In this document: positions 1 to 11,733 of the stretch, piece after piece
Numbering within the stretch: the stretch's first letter is position 1
Layout of the letters: each line of letters begins with the position of its first letter
NCBI GenBank assembly: GCA_037176725.1
Contig: JAZBRS010000029.1
Span: 46,076,001-46,140,000, forward strand
Direction of reading: 5' to 3'
DNA: 64,000 nt
From: Posidonia oceanica
Taxonomy: Eukaryota; Streptophyta; Magnoliopsida; Alismatales; Posidoniaceae
Program-made: the position numbers and the translations under genes
The notes under the pieces: model-generated
Seen by the model: only the letters and a program-made list of their open reading frames with translations
What the model was told of the DNA's origin: nothing
Database searches by the model: none

Positions 1-830
1 ATCGTTTTGCGTGCCATTCTGTTTTGTTGTCTCGTTTTGCGTGCCGCCTTGCTTTTTCGCTCATTTTGCCAGCCGATTTCGTTCTTTTTGCACCGTTTTG
101 CGTGCCATTCTGCTTTCTTGCCTCGTTTCGCGCCCGTCTTGTTTTTCGCTTGCTTTGCGTGCCGGTTTCGTTCTTTTTGCATCGTTTTGCGTGCCATTCT
201 GTTTTGTTGTCTCGTTTTGCGTGCTGTCTTGTTTTTCGCTTGCTTTGCGTGCCGGTTTCGTTCTTTTTGCGTCGTTTTGCGTGCCATTCTGTTTTGTTGT
301 CTCGTTTTGCGTGCCGCCTTGCTTTTTCGTTCATTTTGCCTGCCGATTTCGTTCTTTTTGCACCGTTCTGCGTGCCATTCTGCTTTCTTGCCTCGTTTCG
401 CGCCCTGTCTTGTTTTTCGCTTGCTTTGCGTGCCGGTTTCGTTCTTTTTGCATTGTTTTGCGTGCCATTCTGTTTTGTTGTCTCGTTTTGCGTGCCGCCT
501 TGCTTTTTCGCTCATTTTGCCTGCCGATTTCGTTCTTTTTGCACCGTTTTGCGTGCCATTCTGCTTTCTTGCCTCGTTTCGCGCCCGTCTTGTTTTTCGC
601 TTGTTTTGCATGCCGATTTCGTTCTTTTTGCACCGTTTTGCGTGCCATTCTGCTTTCTTGCCTCGTTTCGCGCCCGTCTTGTTTTTCGCTTGTTTTGCGT
701 GCCGATTTCGTTCTTTTTGCATCATATTGCGTGCCATTCTGTTTTATTGTCTCGTTTTGCGTGCCGCCTTACTTTTTTTCGCTTGTTTTGCACACCGGTT
801 TCGCTCTTTCGCATCGTTTTGCGAGCGTTG
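1..830 (+). repeat. 90-bp tandem array inside LTR D (30-bp sub-units)
   Basis: The string GTGCCATTCTG recurs at 11, 102, 191, 281, 372, 462, 553, 642 and 731, a period of 89-91 bases. Each 90-base unit is built from about three 30-base sub-units containing variants of GTTTTGCGTGCC. The other LTR copies hold shorter versions at 4400-4660, 8500-8740, 25830-26060, 34300-34560 and 50780-50930, so the array was expanded in this copy. Because the period is close to a multiple of three and the unit lacks stops, all three forward frames stay open for about 300 codons; I do not regard these as genes. Confidence 0.9.
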
Positions 831-1502
831 TTCGCTTCCCGCCTCGTTTTGCTTGTTTCGCGCCGTTTTCTCTTGCATGTCGATCCCATTGCATGGTTTT
901 CACACTGTTTTGTTTTCTCACTTGCATTTGCATATAGGGCTGTGATGCTTACTGCCTGGAGTTCTCACGAGCTAGGTTTCGCCTGGTTCGGAACACGGAC
1001 AGCGTAGCTGAGCACTTAGAGAGCACGTTTACTTCCCAGCCTTGCATTTTCCCACTTAGAGCACTCCTTGAGCATTCATTTAGGCATTCATAGGCACATA
1101 GGCATTCAATCCTGCATCTCCCTGCATATGCGAGCGTAAGCCTAGAAAGACCGATTCTCGGGCGTGTCGGGGGTGCCTAACACCTTCCCCGCGCGTAATA
1201 GGAGTCCTTGCCCTGTCTTCTGGCCCGCAATGACCATATTGCCCCTATCCTAGGCTAGAGTCATCTCATTTGCATTTGTTTTCCTTTGCATTGCTTTGCT
1301 TTGCATTTCTTTCTTGGTTTTGCGTGTTAATTCACGCATTTCCCCCGGTTTTCCTTGTCTCCCGTTAATAGACATGGTGGCGACTCTGATTTGTCTTATC
1401 TTTCCCTTTTTCTCCTCGATTTTAAGTGTTTTCGAGTTGAGCCTCTTCCTCGGATCCAATCGCCGCTAATTAGCGAGCCTGATTCCGATCGGGATCGCTA
1501 CA
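1..1502 (+). mobile_element. 3' part of a Tat/Ogre-like LTR (copy D)
   Basis: The stretch matches the last part of the LTR ending at 51570 and, in reverse complement, the LTR copies at 3766, 7847, 25169 and 33651. It ends with the shared terminus GGGATCGCTACA at 1502. Immediately after it the sequence becomes minus-strand gag of another element, so this is the right end of an insertion into gag. The left end lies outside the window, so it could be the 3' LTR of a plus-strand element or a solo LTR. It carries no gene; the long open frames in it come from the tandem repeat. Confidence 0.88.
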
Positions 1503-2478
1503 CCTTGCCCTGCACTAGACGTAGTGCTTTCTCCAGAACGTCCATCTTGTCATTGATGGGGTCTGGATTGGCTGCCATAGGAGATGAGGCAACAGGGGTA
1601 GGGACCACATACGCCGAGTGGGTCGCACCTAAGTGCTCCTCCAGATCTACCATAACGTCGCTTGGTGGAGCAATAGGATGGCCGGCGTATCCGTGCGTGC
1701 GTGCAGTGTAGGCAGGAAAGTATGCTGGGTTCTAAACCTGATGTAAGGGAGATGGATGGGCAATATGCTGTGTAGTGCGATGTGCAGATTGTTGGAGCAA
1801 CAATTGCTGCACAGGCGCGATGCCGGGCAGTGAACCAGTGGGATACTGTGCTCCAACCAGCCCAAGAGACTGATCACCAGAAAAGGGAGTTGTATGCAGT
1901 GCATGGTGTTGTGCAGAAGCAGGAGATAGATGCCGCGCCCTCATCACCGGAGCAGTGTATAGCTCGGGCGATGGTCTGGGCGGGAGTGCAGTGTGTGCAA
2001 CAGCAGGCCGCAGAGGAACCTCAGGGGCAACAGGAATGCAAGAGGGTCGAACTGATAGAGCTATACCCTGTAGTGTGTGGGCAAGGTCCATCAGGTGCCG
2101 ATACCGCGCTTCAGGGGACCCGTGAGTGGGAACACTGAATTGCAGAATAGGCCGAGAGGCGGACTCAAGAGATTGAGAACCTAAAGCAAAGGTCGCCGCA
2201 GTAGAAAGGATGTCGGGAACGACATATCCCCCAGACGAAGGGGTCAGAGGCGCCTCTGGAACGCAAGGGGCGGTCATCGAGACAGATTCAACGACCGGAT
2301 CCAGAGTGGCGCAAGTTTGCCAAAGACCCGCAGCAGAAGGGAGTACCCTAGACGCCTGAGGATGGAATCCTGGTGTCACAGAGGGCACAGAGCGAATAGA
2401 AGTGAAATCCGGAGGAACCTAAGTGGTAAACCCCTCCGAATCAGCGGTAAAGTGGAGCCCATCGACAGACTGGGCCAT
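1503..2478 (-). pseudogene. Truncated gag N-terminal region of element 2
   Basis: This is the N-terminal half of a Tat/Ogre-type Gag polyprotein, read right to left. A conserved ATG at 2478 begins with MAQ, as in the gag of elements 1 and 3. The Pro-rich text that follows aligns along its length with theirs, but with many substitutions, so element 2 is a diverged subfamily. The frame is broken: an in-frame TAG lies about 19 codons after the ATG, the main open stretch (2388-1732) ends in a stop, and the homology then continues in another frame up to 1503, where LTR D interrupts it. The Gag core, zinc knuckle and pol are not present. No functional product is expected. Confidence 0.8.
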
Positions 2479-2611
2479 TGCTGACTGAGTCTAAGTGAGC
2501 AGAAGCTGCGACGAGAGAGAAAGAAGTAAAGTCTAAGGAAAGCTACCGCCGGAAGCGACGAGTAGCTCAGAGGAAGGACGCTCAGAGTCCGGGCAGCGGA
2601 TCCCGCACGTA

Positions 2612-2640
2612 CCTGCAAAAGAGTAAAGATGTTAGAGGTT
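2612..2640 (-). promoter_or_regulatory. Putative 3' splice site upstream of gag (element 2)
   Basis: Read on the minus strand there is a branch-like CTCTAAC, then a pyrimidine run ending in CTTTTGCAG, with the exon starting at 2612. Elements 1 and 3 have a different sequence at the equivalent place that also fits branch point, pyrimidine tract and AG. This is inference from consensus only; no transcript is available. Confidence 0.45.
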
Positions 2641-2782
2641 GTATGCAATAAAGAGTTATTAGGGGTGGCATGAATGACATACATGCAAATGAATGTCCTA
2701 AGATGCGCTCTCTCACCATGCAAGTCCTGAGTAGATGACCTACTAGGACACACTCAAGGGTAGTGGGTTTAGATAGACTCCA

Positions 2783-3020
2783 GGTCAGAAAAAGCAGGTT
2801 CCCTGTCGAACTCCTGGCCCAAAGCTCAGGTAATAACAGGGTGGTGCGTTGGTGGCCTCTACCCCGCCAAAGCGTGGGTGGTACCCTCTACTAACACCGA
2901 CACGACCCCCGGACAAGGGGGGACAGACCGACTGACTCGCGCCACGCTCAAAGCGGTGGAACAAGGGGCCGGGACTGTCCTTCGCAGACTGTGGGTGGAC
3001 TTAGAAGAGAGAATGCATGC
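2783..3020 (-). promoter_or_regulatory. Conserved leader block (element 2)
   Basis: This block of about 240 bases is closely similar to 32670-32910 of element 1 and 52309-52550 of element 3, although gag of element 2 is strongly diverged from theirs. It contains the shared core ACCCCGCCAAAGCGTGGGTG. It does not encode a conserved frame. A packaging or dimerisation signal, or another structured RNA, would fit its position after the PBS; that role is inferred. Confidence 0.5.
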
Positions 3021-3745
3021 TTTCTAAGATGAATCAATCATGCAAGATGCTTTGGAGTCTTTTACTTGCGTTTTATTAACCAGAAAGGGGGAAAATTGCA
3101 AGTTATCGGCTCTAGTTGTGCTTAGAAGTTATTGTTTAGCTTTATTGTAGCTTTTAGATTAAGCAAAAGGGAAAGCAAACATGTTTCTACTGTCCTAGGC
3201 ATGGCATACGCAAAGGGGAAAGAGACAGACAAACATGGCATGCAATCAATCACACAACAAAGCAAAAGGCATGCGCATGGAATGTGCAAGTGTTTGTGAG
3301 CATGATAGTGAAGAAAAAACATTCATCATGTCAAAAGGCATGTATGCAAGGCATGTGCGTGCGTAGTGACATAGCAAAGGTGTAAAAGAAGCATTCAGCA
3401 TTCAAAAAGCATGCATCGTAGCCAAACAAGTATGTAGACATGCAATGTGCGAGAATAAAGCAGTAAAAAGCAAGTAAGGCAAGGAAAGTAAAGACAAGTA
3501 AGCTGTAAAGGAAGTAAGAGCATAAGCAAGACAATAAGTAAATAAACAAGCAGAGAAGCAAAGCCAAGCAAAAGGGAGCGTAAACCAAGGCGAAAGAGGT
3601 GCAAAACCTAAGCAAAGTAGCCACGAAGCGACTTGCTAGGAGTTTGCACAGAAAAGCGAGCAAAACAGGCGAAGAAAGCACACAAGGCAGACAAAGCTGC
3701 AAAACAGGCGAGTGAAAAAGCCGGGAACAAAAGCCGAAGTCTATC

Positions 3746-3764
3746 ATCCCCAGCAGAGTCGCCA
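3746..3764 (-). other. Primer binding site of element 2
   Basis: Read on the minus strand the site is TGGCGACTCTGCTGGGGAT, one base after the LTR end. It fits the 3' end of a plant tRNA-Arg, the primer type known for Ogre elements. It shows that the adjacent LTR (copy E) is the 5' LTR of a minus-strand element. Confidence 0.85.
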
Positions 3765-5107
3765 CTGTAGTAATCCCAATCGGAATCAGGCTTACTATTA
3801 GCGGCAATTTGATCCGAGGAAGAGGCTCAACTCGAAAACACTTAAAATCGAGGAGAAAAGAGGAAGATAAGACAAATCAGAGTCGCCACCATGTCTATTA
3901 ACTGAAGACAAGGAAAACCGGGGGAAATGCATGGATTAAACATGCAAAACCAAGCAGGAAATGCAAAGCAAAGCAATGCAAAGAAAAACAAATGCAAATG
4001 AATGCAAATGAGATGACTCTAGCCTAGGATAAGGGCGATATGGTCATTGCGGGCCAAAAGACAGGGCAAGGACTCCTGTTACGCGCGGGGAAGGTGTTAG
4101 GCACCCCCGACACGCCCGAGAATCGGTCTTTCTAGGCTTACGCTCGCATACGTAGGAAAATGCAGATTTGAATGCCTATGTGCCTATGAATGCCTAAATG
4201 AATGCTCAAGGTGTGCTCTAAGTGGAAGGATGCAAAGCAAGGAAGTAAACGTGCTCTCTAAGTGCTCAGCTACGCTGTCTGTGTCCCGAAGCGGGCGAAA
4301 CCTAGCTCGTGAGAATTCCAAGCAGTAAGCATCACAGCCCTATATGCAAATGCAGGCGAAGAAGCAAAACAACGGCAAAACCATGCAATGCGATCGACAT
4401 GCAAGAGAAAACGGCGTAAAACGTGCAAAACGAGGCAAGAAACAAGAGTGGCACGCAAAAACGGGCGAAAAGCGAGGCGGCACGCAAAACGGTGCAAAAG
4501 AAGGAGAGCGGCACGCAAAACGGTGCAAAAGAAGAGGCGAGCGTGCAAAACGGTGCAAAAGCAAAGTAGGCACGCAAAACGGTGCCAAAACGAAAGCAAA
4601 CGCGCGAAACGGCGCAAAGGCAAAGCAGGCACGCAAAACGGTGCCAAAAGCAGCGAAACAAAACCTCGGAAAAGCTATGCGAATGCTTATGCAGGGAAAG
4701 TGATCAGAAGAGGCTAAAGGAGAGGTAAAACAGCGTGTGTGTGAGAACAGACGCTGTTCGGGGCCACACAGAGTAGGTATGAAGACCTACAAAGGGGAGA
4801 AGTGAGCAAATGGAGGGATTACCACTTTTTTGTGACCGTTTCCCACTAAACCGCTCCACGATGTGTCTCGCACACTGCCCAAAGCTCGCGATGCGATCAG
4901 ATCGTGGAAAAGGGGGAAGAAAGTCGTATTAAGTGGTGAATCCAGGGAAAACACAACACAAAACCCTTGGTGAAACGCGAAACGGGGATCGGAGTTGATA
5001 GACAAGAAGAGGAGACCTTATTCTACATGCTCAAAGAAACAGAAAGCGAAAACGAGGCAAACAATGCAAATGACATGCGAATGAATGCAATGCAGGGGTT
5101 CAGGAGG

Positions 5108-5118
5108 ACATACCTGGA
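5108..5118 (-). promoter_or_regulatory. Putative 5' splice donor in LTR E
   Basis: The minus strand reads CCAGGTATGT, a good plant donor consensus. The same motif is kept at the equivalent place in LTRs A (about 9196), F (about 26508), B (about 35000) and C (GT at 50318). Use as a donor is inferred. Confidence 0.4.
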
Positions 5119-6679
5119 AATCCTGGAGCCTGATCTGAAATCTACTTGGTCTATGCTGACGAGCGCTTCGCCGCGATCGTTTGGGCAGCTTGTTTGAGAA
5201 GATCCAATGGTCGGATTGGAAGATATCGCAGCTTCAAGGCAGAGGGCCAGAACAGGGGAGAAGAACAGATCTAAGTGTTCAGGAGGTCCTAGGGGTGTGC
5301 AGAAGGTCCTCCCAAGTGAAGGGGAGCTAAGAGTGCTTAGTGTGTGCAAAGGGATGCTAAAATGCAAAGCTAAATGAATGCAGGATGCATGCAAAAGCAA
5401 GAAAATACAAGGAAAAGAAATTTGGAAAAAATAGGAGTTCAAAAGCATTTTTGAAAAAGAAAAGGAGGCTAAAAGCAAATTTTCAAAAAGGATGGGGCCC
5501 ACAGGGGAGAGTTTTGAAAACAGGAGAGGGCAGAGGGTTATTTTGCAAAAGACTGGGTTCAGAAAGCCATTTTGAAAAGAGGGTATGCATTGGAAGAAGT
5601 TTTGAAAACAAAAGGAGGTCAGGAGGCAATTTTGGAAAAACTAGGGTCTAAAGTGCAAATTTTCCAGAAAACAGGGTTCTGGGGAGTCCGGGAATGCAAG
5701 TGGAGGGTCTACATGCAATTTTGTAAGCATGGGAGCTAAGATGCAACTTTAGGGACAAAATAGTCTTTTTACATGCTTTTAAAAGGATACAAGGACCTAT
5801 GTGTCATTCTTAAAACATGCAAGGGTCAAATATGCAATTTTATATGCAAAATATGCTCTGAAAACCAAAAGACAGGACCGATGTGCAATTTTAAAAAAAC
5901 AGGGGCCAAAATGCAATGCAATAAGCTAAAATGCATGCAAAATGGCTACTGTCCATTTAAAATGGACCTAAATGCAAAAATGAGAAAGTAGAGGGCAAAA
6001 CATGCAATGCAGTATGCAAAAATCAAAAATAAAACCTAAGTTTCTACAGTGCATGGACCTAAATGTAAAAACAGTAAAACATGGGGATACAGAATGCAAT
6101 ATGATATGTTAAACTATATGCAATTAAATGGTCTGATTTGAAACAGGACCTATATGCAAAAATTGAAAACAGGAGGACTAAAATGCAAAAGATTACCACT
6201 ACACAGCACAGTAAAAGGACTAAAAGGAAAATACTGAAAAGCATGAATAAAAGCAGCAATTTAGCATGATATTTAATTAAAAACTAAGCAGGTTAAATAA
6301 ACAGAGGACTAGAACGCAAAAATATAAAAACTTAAGGCAAGAATGCAATATCAACACAGAAACTATATTACTGAGAAAATAACGCTACAGTAATCTGCCA
6401 GCGGTGGCTGGCACTGTAGCAGTGAGCCACCAGCACCCACCACCACCGGCACAGGAGGGTTGCGGAGGTGCGAAAGGGCGGAGGCCACCATCGGCAACTG
6501 CACGGAGCTCTGGAGATCGTCAGGGGACCGTTCCACTAACTGGAATGTCCAGGAGACAGGAGGCCGACGCCGGAGAAGAAGAACTGACCGGCGTGTTGCA
6601 GTTGGAGCAGGAGGGCCGGAGAACTGGTTCTGGTCGGCGGAAAAGCATCAGGGGGAAGAGAGAGAGCGGGGGAGATTAG

Positions 6680-6690
6680 TGATTACCTGT
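6680..6690 (-). promoter_or_regulatory. Second putative 5' splice donor in LTR E
   Basis: The minus strand reads ACAGGTAATC at the border between a GC-rich block upstream and an AT-rich block downstream. Equivalent GGTAATC or GGTAAATC motifs occur in LTR A (10778), LTR B (36581) and LTR C (48591). Inference only. Confidence 0.35.
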
Positions 6691-7644
6691 CGTCGTGTCC
6701 GGAGTGCGCTCCCGACCTCGACAGGATCGGAGATGGCCGGCGGTCGTCGTCCGGTTGCAGAGGTGACCTCCAGCGGCTCGCGGTGGTTGCGGCTTCTTCA
6801 GGACGATCTCCTGGAGCTCCTCGGATGATCGAATGGTGCTTCTGCAGCTCGAGCGGAAGATCGGAGTTTGTGGGTTGACAGTGAACAGCCGGAGGTGGGG
6901 AGGCTTGTCCGCTGCTCCTCAGCTTGGATGGAGCCTTCCGGAGGATTGCTGGAGGTCCGGCGAAGGGGTCTGGATGCTTGGAAGGGCTTTCCGGAGAGTG
7001 TGGTGAGAGTTTGAGAGCTGGGTTGATCCTGGGTCTGGAGGTGACACAGGTGTTTGTAGTGAAGTTTGGGGTCTGTGGTGGATGGTTAGGTCTGATGTTT
7101 GGTGCTTTGGGAAGGTAGAGGCCAGGTGAATATCTAGGTGGAGTTTGGGAAGAAGTGATGGACGGTGGTGAAGGGAATTCTGGAGGGATCAGTGTTGGGT
7201 TGCTGTTGGCTTTCTGCGGGTGATCAGGGTAGTTTTAGGTGGTGAAAAGGTGATGGAAAGTGGGGAGATGAAGGCTGGTTGCTGGGTGAGTTTGGGGGGG
7301 TGATTGGGAGGAGTTCTGAGGTCGGGAAGAATGCTGGGTTATGGGAAAAAGGAGAGGAGGATTTTCTGAATTTTGGGAAAGAAACGGGAGAGGTTTCAGG
7401 AGTGGGAATGGTCTGGGATTTGGGTTCCTCTCCGGGGTGCAAAGGGAGACTCACCGACTCTCTCCCACTGCTCTCTTCTCTCTGTAATTGGAGGGTGAAG
7501 AGGAGGAAGAAAGGAGGTCGCTCAGGTGGGGAGAACGCTCTGGAAATGCTCTCTCAGGTCTACTCTCCACTCTCTGGTCTGCTCTAGCTGATGGTCTGCT
7601 GATTGTGGTTTCTCTCTAACTGATGGAATTGAAGGATGAACGGG

Positions 7645-7652
7645 CTTATATG
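7645..7652 (-). promoter_or_regulatory. TATA-like promoter element of LTR E
   Basis: The minus strand reads CATATAAG, about 1.9 kb from the LTR 5' end and just upstream of the GC-rich block. The same place holds GATATAAG in LTRs A and B. It is the best candidate for the Pol II TATA box of this family. Confidence 0.5.
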
Positions 7653-7841
7653 AGGAGGAGGCTAGCTGCTGGCGCGCTGGGACTTTTCAAATTCACCTGC
7701 GGCACTACAGCAGAAGCGACGGCGAGGCGACCGGCATTCAATGCCTCTCGGAAAAGGTGCTGAAATGGAAGAGAGGTGGCAAGCTCTGTAGGTGATTGGA
7801 TGGAAGGCTTGAATTCAAAAATGAAGGAGGGAAGACTGTTG

Positions 7842-7846
7842 GCAGC
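7842..7846. repeat. Target site duplication of element 1, left copy (GCAGC)
   Basis: GCAGC directly precedes the LTR terminus TGTAGCG at 7847 and is repeated directly after the other terminus at 39461-39465. Five bases is the usual duplication for Ty3/gypsy integrases. Removing element 1 and one copy restores a continuous LTR E. Confidence 0.9.
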
Positions 7847-10773
7847 TGTAGCGATCCCGATCGGAACCAGGCTCGCTAACTTTAGCGACGATTGAGATCC
7901 GAGGAAGAGGCTCAACTCGAAAACGCTTGAAATCGAGGAGAAAAGGGAAAGATAAGACAAATCAGAGTCGCCACCACGTCTATTAACGGGAGACGAGGAA
8001 AACCGAGGAAATGCGTGGATCAACACGCAAAACCAAGCAAGGAATGCAAAGCAAAGCAATGCAAAAAAAGATAAATGCAAACAAATGCAAAATAGATGAC
8101 TCTAGCCTAGGATAAAGGCAGTATGGTCATTGCGGGCCAAAAGACAGGGTAAGGACTCCTGTTACGTGCGGGGAAGGTATTAGGCACCCCCGACACGCCC
8201 GAAGATCGGTCTTTCTAGGCTTACGCTCGCATACGCGGGGAAATGCAGGATTGAATGCCTATGTGCCTATAAATGCCTGAATGAATGCTCAAGGCGTGCT
8301 CTAAGTGGGAAGAAACAAAGCAGAGAAGTAAACGTGCTTTCTAAATGCTCAGCTGCGCTGTCCGTGTTCCGAATTAGGCGAAACCTAACCCGTGAGAACT
8401 CCAGACAGTAAGCATCACAGCCCTACATGCAAATGCAAGCGAGAAAACAAAACAGCGAGAAAACCATGCAATGTGATCGACATGTAAAGGAAAACGACGT
8501 AAAACACACAAAACGAGGCGAGAAATGAGCAATGCGCGCAAAACGATGCAAAAGAGCGAAAATAGCGCGCAAAACAAGACGAGAAAACAGAAAGGCACGC
8601 AAAACGGTACAAAAGAACGAAACCGGCACGCAAAACGAGCGGAAAACCAGGCAACACACAAAACGAGACAAGAAAATAGAAGGGCACGCAAAATGGTGCC
8701 AAAACGAGAGCAGGCGCGCAAAATGGTGCCAAAACGGCGAAGCAAAACCTCGGAAAAAGCCATGAGAATGCAAGAATGCAGAAAGTGGTTAGAAAAGGTC
8801 AAAGGGGAGTCAAAACAACGCGTGTGTAAGAACAGACGTCATTCAGGACCACTCAGAGTAGGTGTGAAGACCTACAGAGGGGAGAGGGGGCAAACGGAAG
8901 GATTACCACCTCTTAGCGACTGTTTCCCGCTAAACCGTTCCACGGTGTGTCTCGCATGCTGCCCAAAGCTCGCGATGCGATCGGATCGTGGAAAAGGGGG
9001 AAGAAAGTCACACTAAGTAGCAAATCCAAGGAAAACTCAACACAAAACACACAGGAGTACGCGAAATGGGGATTTGAATAGACAAGCAGAAAGGGGAAGT
9101 CCTATTCTACATGCTCGAAGAGACAGAAAGCGAAAACAAGGAAAACTGTGCAAATGGCATGCAAATGAATGCAATGCAGGGGTTCAGGAGGACATACCTG
9201 GAAATCCGGGAGCCTGATCTGAGATCTGTCTGGTCCATGCAGAAGAATGCTTCGCTGCGGTCGCCTGGGCAGCTTGCCTGAGAAGATCCGACGGCTGGAT
9301 CAGAAGATATAGCAGCTCCAAGGCAGAAGGGCCAGAACAGGGGAGAAGAACAGATTTAGGTGTTCAGGAGGTCCTAGGGATGTACGAAAAGGTCCTCCCA
9401 AGTGAAAGGGAGCTAAAAGTGCTTAGTGTGTGCGAGAAGATGCTAGAATGCAAGACTAAATGAATGCAGGATGCATGCAAAAACAAGAAAAAGTAAAGAA
9501 AAGAAACAGGGAAAAACCAGGAGTTCAGAAAGCATTTTGAAAAAGAAAAGGGGCTAAAAGTGCAAATTTTCCAGAAAACAGGGCTCCATGGGAAAGGATT
9601 TTGAAAACAGGGGAAGACAGAGGTCCATTTGACAAAAAACTAGGCTCAGAAAGGTATTTTGAAAAGAGGGTATGCTTTGAAAGGGGTTTTAAAAGCAGAA
9701 GTGGACCAGAAGGTAATTTTAAGAAAATTGGGGTCTAAAATGCAAATTTTCCAGAAAACAAGGTTCCAGGGAGTCTGGGAATGCTAGTGGAAGGTCTGCA
9801 TGTAATTTGGTAGGCATTGGAGCCAAGGTGCAACCTAGGGGCAAAATGGTCTTTTCACATGATTTTTTTTTTAAAAGATGCAAGGACCTATGTGTGATTT
9901 TGAAATTATGTAGGGGCTGAAAATGCAATTCAGCATGGAAAATATGCTCTGAAAATTAAATGACAGGACCACAGTGCAATTTTTGGAAAATATGGGGTTA
10001 AAAATGCAATGCAGTAAGCTAAAAATGCATGCAACAGTTACTGTCCATTTAAAATGGACCTAAATGCAAATATGCAAAAGCAGAAGGTTGAAAATGCAAT
10101 GCAGTATGCAAAAATAAAAAATAAATCCTAAGTTGCTACAGTGCAATGGGGCTACATGCTAAAACAGTAAATTACAGGGACTCAGACTGCAATATTATAT
10201 GGTAAAGTATATGCATTTAAATGAAATGATTTAGTGCAGGACCTATATGCAAAAATCGAAAACAGAGGGGCTAAAATGCAAAATATCATAACAGCACAGC
10301 ACAGTAAATGGATCAGATTGCAAATACTGAATAACGTAAATAAAAACAGCAATTTAGCATAGTATTTAATTAAAAACCAAGCAGAATAAATAGCAGAAGG
10401 ACTAAAGTGCAAAAATTGAAAAACTTAAGCTAAACATGCAATATTTATACCTAAAACTATACTGAAGAAAAATAAATGAACAGTGTTGATCGTCGACGGC
10501 GACGAGCACTGTAGCACAAAGCTTCCAGAGCTCGTGCCGTCGACAGGGGAGGCTGAGGATGCGCGGGAAGGCGGAGAGCGACGTCGGCGATCGTCCGGAG
10601 CTCCGAGGGTCGACTGGAGCTCGCTCTGCTGGTCGGAGTGTCCGGAGGAAAAGCAGCCGGCGCCGGAGAAGGAGGACTGTCCGGTGAGCTGATGACGGAG
10701 CAGGAGGACCGGAAAGCCTATTCTAAAGGCTGGGGAAGCAAGAGAAGAAGGAGAGGAAGCTAGGGGAAGCAGT

Positions 10774-10784
10774 GATTACCTTTT
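10774..10784 (-). promoter_or_regulatory. Putative 5' splice donor in LTR A
   Basis: The minus strand reads AAAAGGTAATC at the 3' edge of the GC-rich block downstream of the TATA-like box. The motif is kept in LTRs E, B and C. Function is inferred. Confidence 0.35.
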
Positions 10785-11725
10785 CCCACGCCTGAGTCGT
10801 TCCCCCGACGTCAGTGGCTTCAGCTGTCGCCGGTGGAGGCCGTCCGGTCACTGCAGACGTCGCCGGCTGCTCGCGGAAGTTGGAATCGCTTCAGAACGTC
10901 CCTCCGGTGCTTCCTGATCGACCGGACCGAAGTTCTACAGCTCAGGTAACGTTTCGGCTTTTCTGGGTTCAGAGGATGCTGCCGGAGGTCGAGGGAGGTG
11001 TCCGCTGCTCGTCGGCTTGGATGGAGCGTTCAGGGAGATTGCTGGAGGTGCGGGGAGTGATTCTGGGTGGTTGAATTGTTTTTTGGGAGGCTATAGGTGG
11101 AGATTGGGAGTCGGCGAGTTTTCTGATCAGTGAGTGGTGTAAGTGTTTGTGGTGGAGTTTGGAAGCTGTGGTGAGCGGTTGGGTTCGAGGCCGGGGCTTT
11201 GGAAAGGTGGAGGCCTGGTGAGTAACTGGGTGAAGTTTGGGAAGGCCCGGTGGACTATGGTGAGGGGAATTGCAGATGGGTGGTGTCGGGTTGCAGTTGG
11301 TGGAGGTCAGGTGATTAGGAGTAGTTTTATGCGGTGAAAAGGCAGTGGAAGATCGAGGGATGAAGGCTGGCTGTTGGGTGAAGTTGGGGGGGGTAATTGG
11401 GAGGTGGATGAAGGCCTGGAGTGGGTTTGGTTTACTGGACAAGAAGGAAGAAGATTTTCTGAAGATTTCAGAAGGAATGGGAGAAGGATCAGGTGCGGGG
11501 ATTGGCCTGAGATGAGGCTTCTCTCCGGGATACCACAGGGACTCCCGAACTCTACTCTCACTGCTCTCTTTTTCTCGAAATGGAGGGTGAAGAGGAAGAG
11601 ATCAGAGGCTGTTTCAGGTGGGAAAAACGGTGGAATTCTGGGATTGCTCTTGCACTGATTCCTCTCTGGTCTGGCATTCACTCTCGGATGGCCAAAGGGT
11701 GATCGAAGGAGGGGAAATCTGGACG

Positions 11726-11733
11726 CTTATATC
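11726..11733 (-). promoter_or_regulatory. TATA-like promoter element of LTR A
   Basis: The minus strand reads GATATAAG about 1.92 kb from the LTR 5' end, followed by the GC-rich block. If used, U3 is about 1.95 kb and R plus U5 about 3.8 kb. Confidence 0.5.

Larger units (their letters stand above)
2479..3745 (-). other. Untranslated leader of element 2
   Basis: This lies between the PBS and gag and holds no convincing ORF. It is AG-rich on the plus strand. It contains a block conserved with the leaders of elements 1 and 3 (2783-3020) and a splice-acceptor-like site near gag (2612-2640), listed separately. The rest, 3021-3745, aligns with 32911-33630 and consists of short A-rich segments with repeated GCAT motifs; nothing else is recognisable. 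Confidence 0.7.
3766..7846 (-). mobile_element. 5' LTR of element 2, inner part (copy E, part 1)
   Basis: This is the R/U5-side part of a giant LTR. It starts (LTR 3' end) at 3766 next to the PBS and is interrupted at 7846 by element 1. The remainder is at 39466-41186; together they make about 5.8 kb, the same as the intact copies. Landmarks shared with the others are the TTTTGCGTGCC-type repeats (4400-4660), an AT-rich stretch with many ATGCAA motifs (5400-6360), a GC-rich stretch (6400-7500) and a TATA-like site at 7645-7652. It is more diverged from copies A, B and F than they are from each other, so it is older. No genes. Confidence 0.9.

Noticed and set aside
7..1007. Three overlapping plus-strand ORFs of more than 300 codons
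   Set aside because: All three frames are open because of a stop-free 90-base tandem repeat in an LTR; the predicted proteins are repetitive in every frame.
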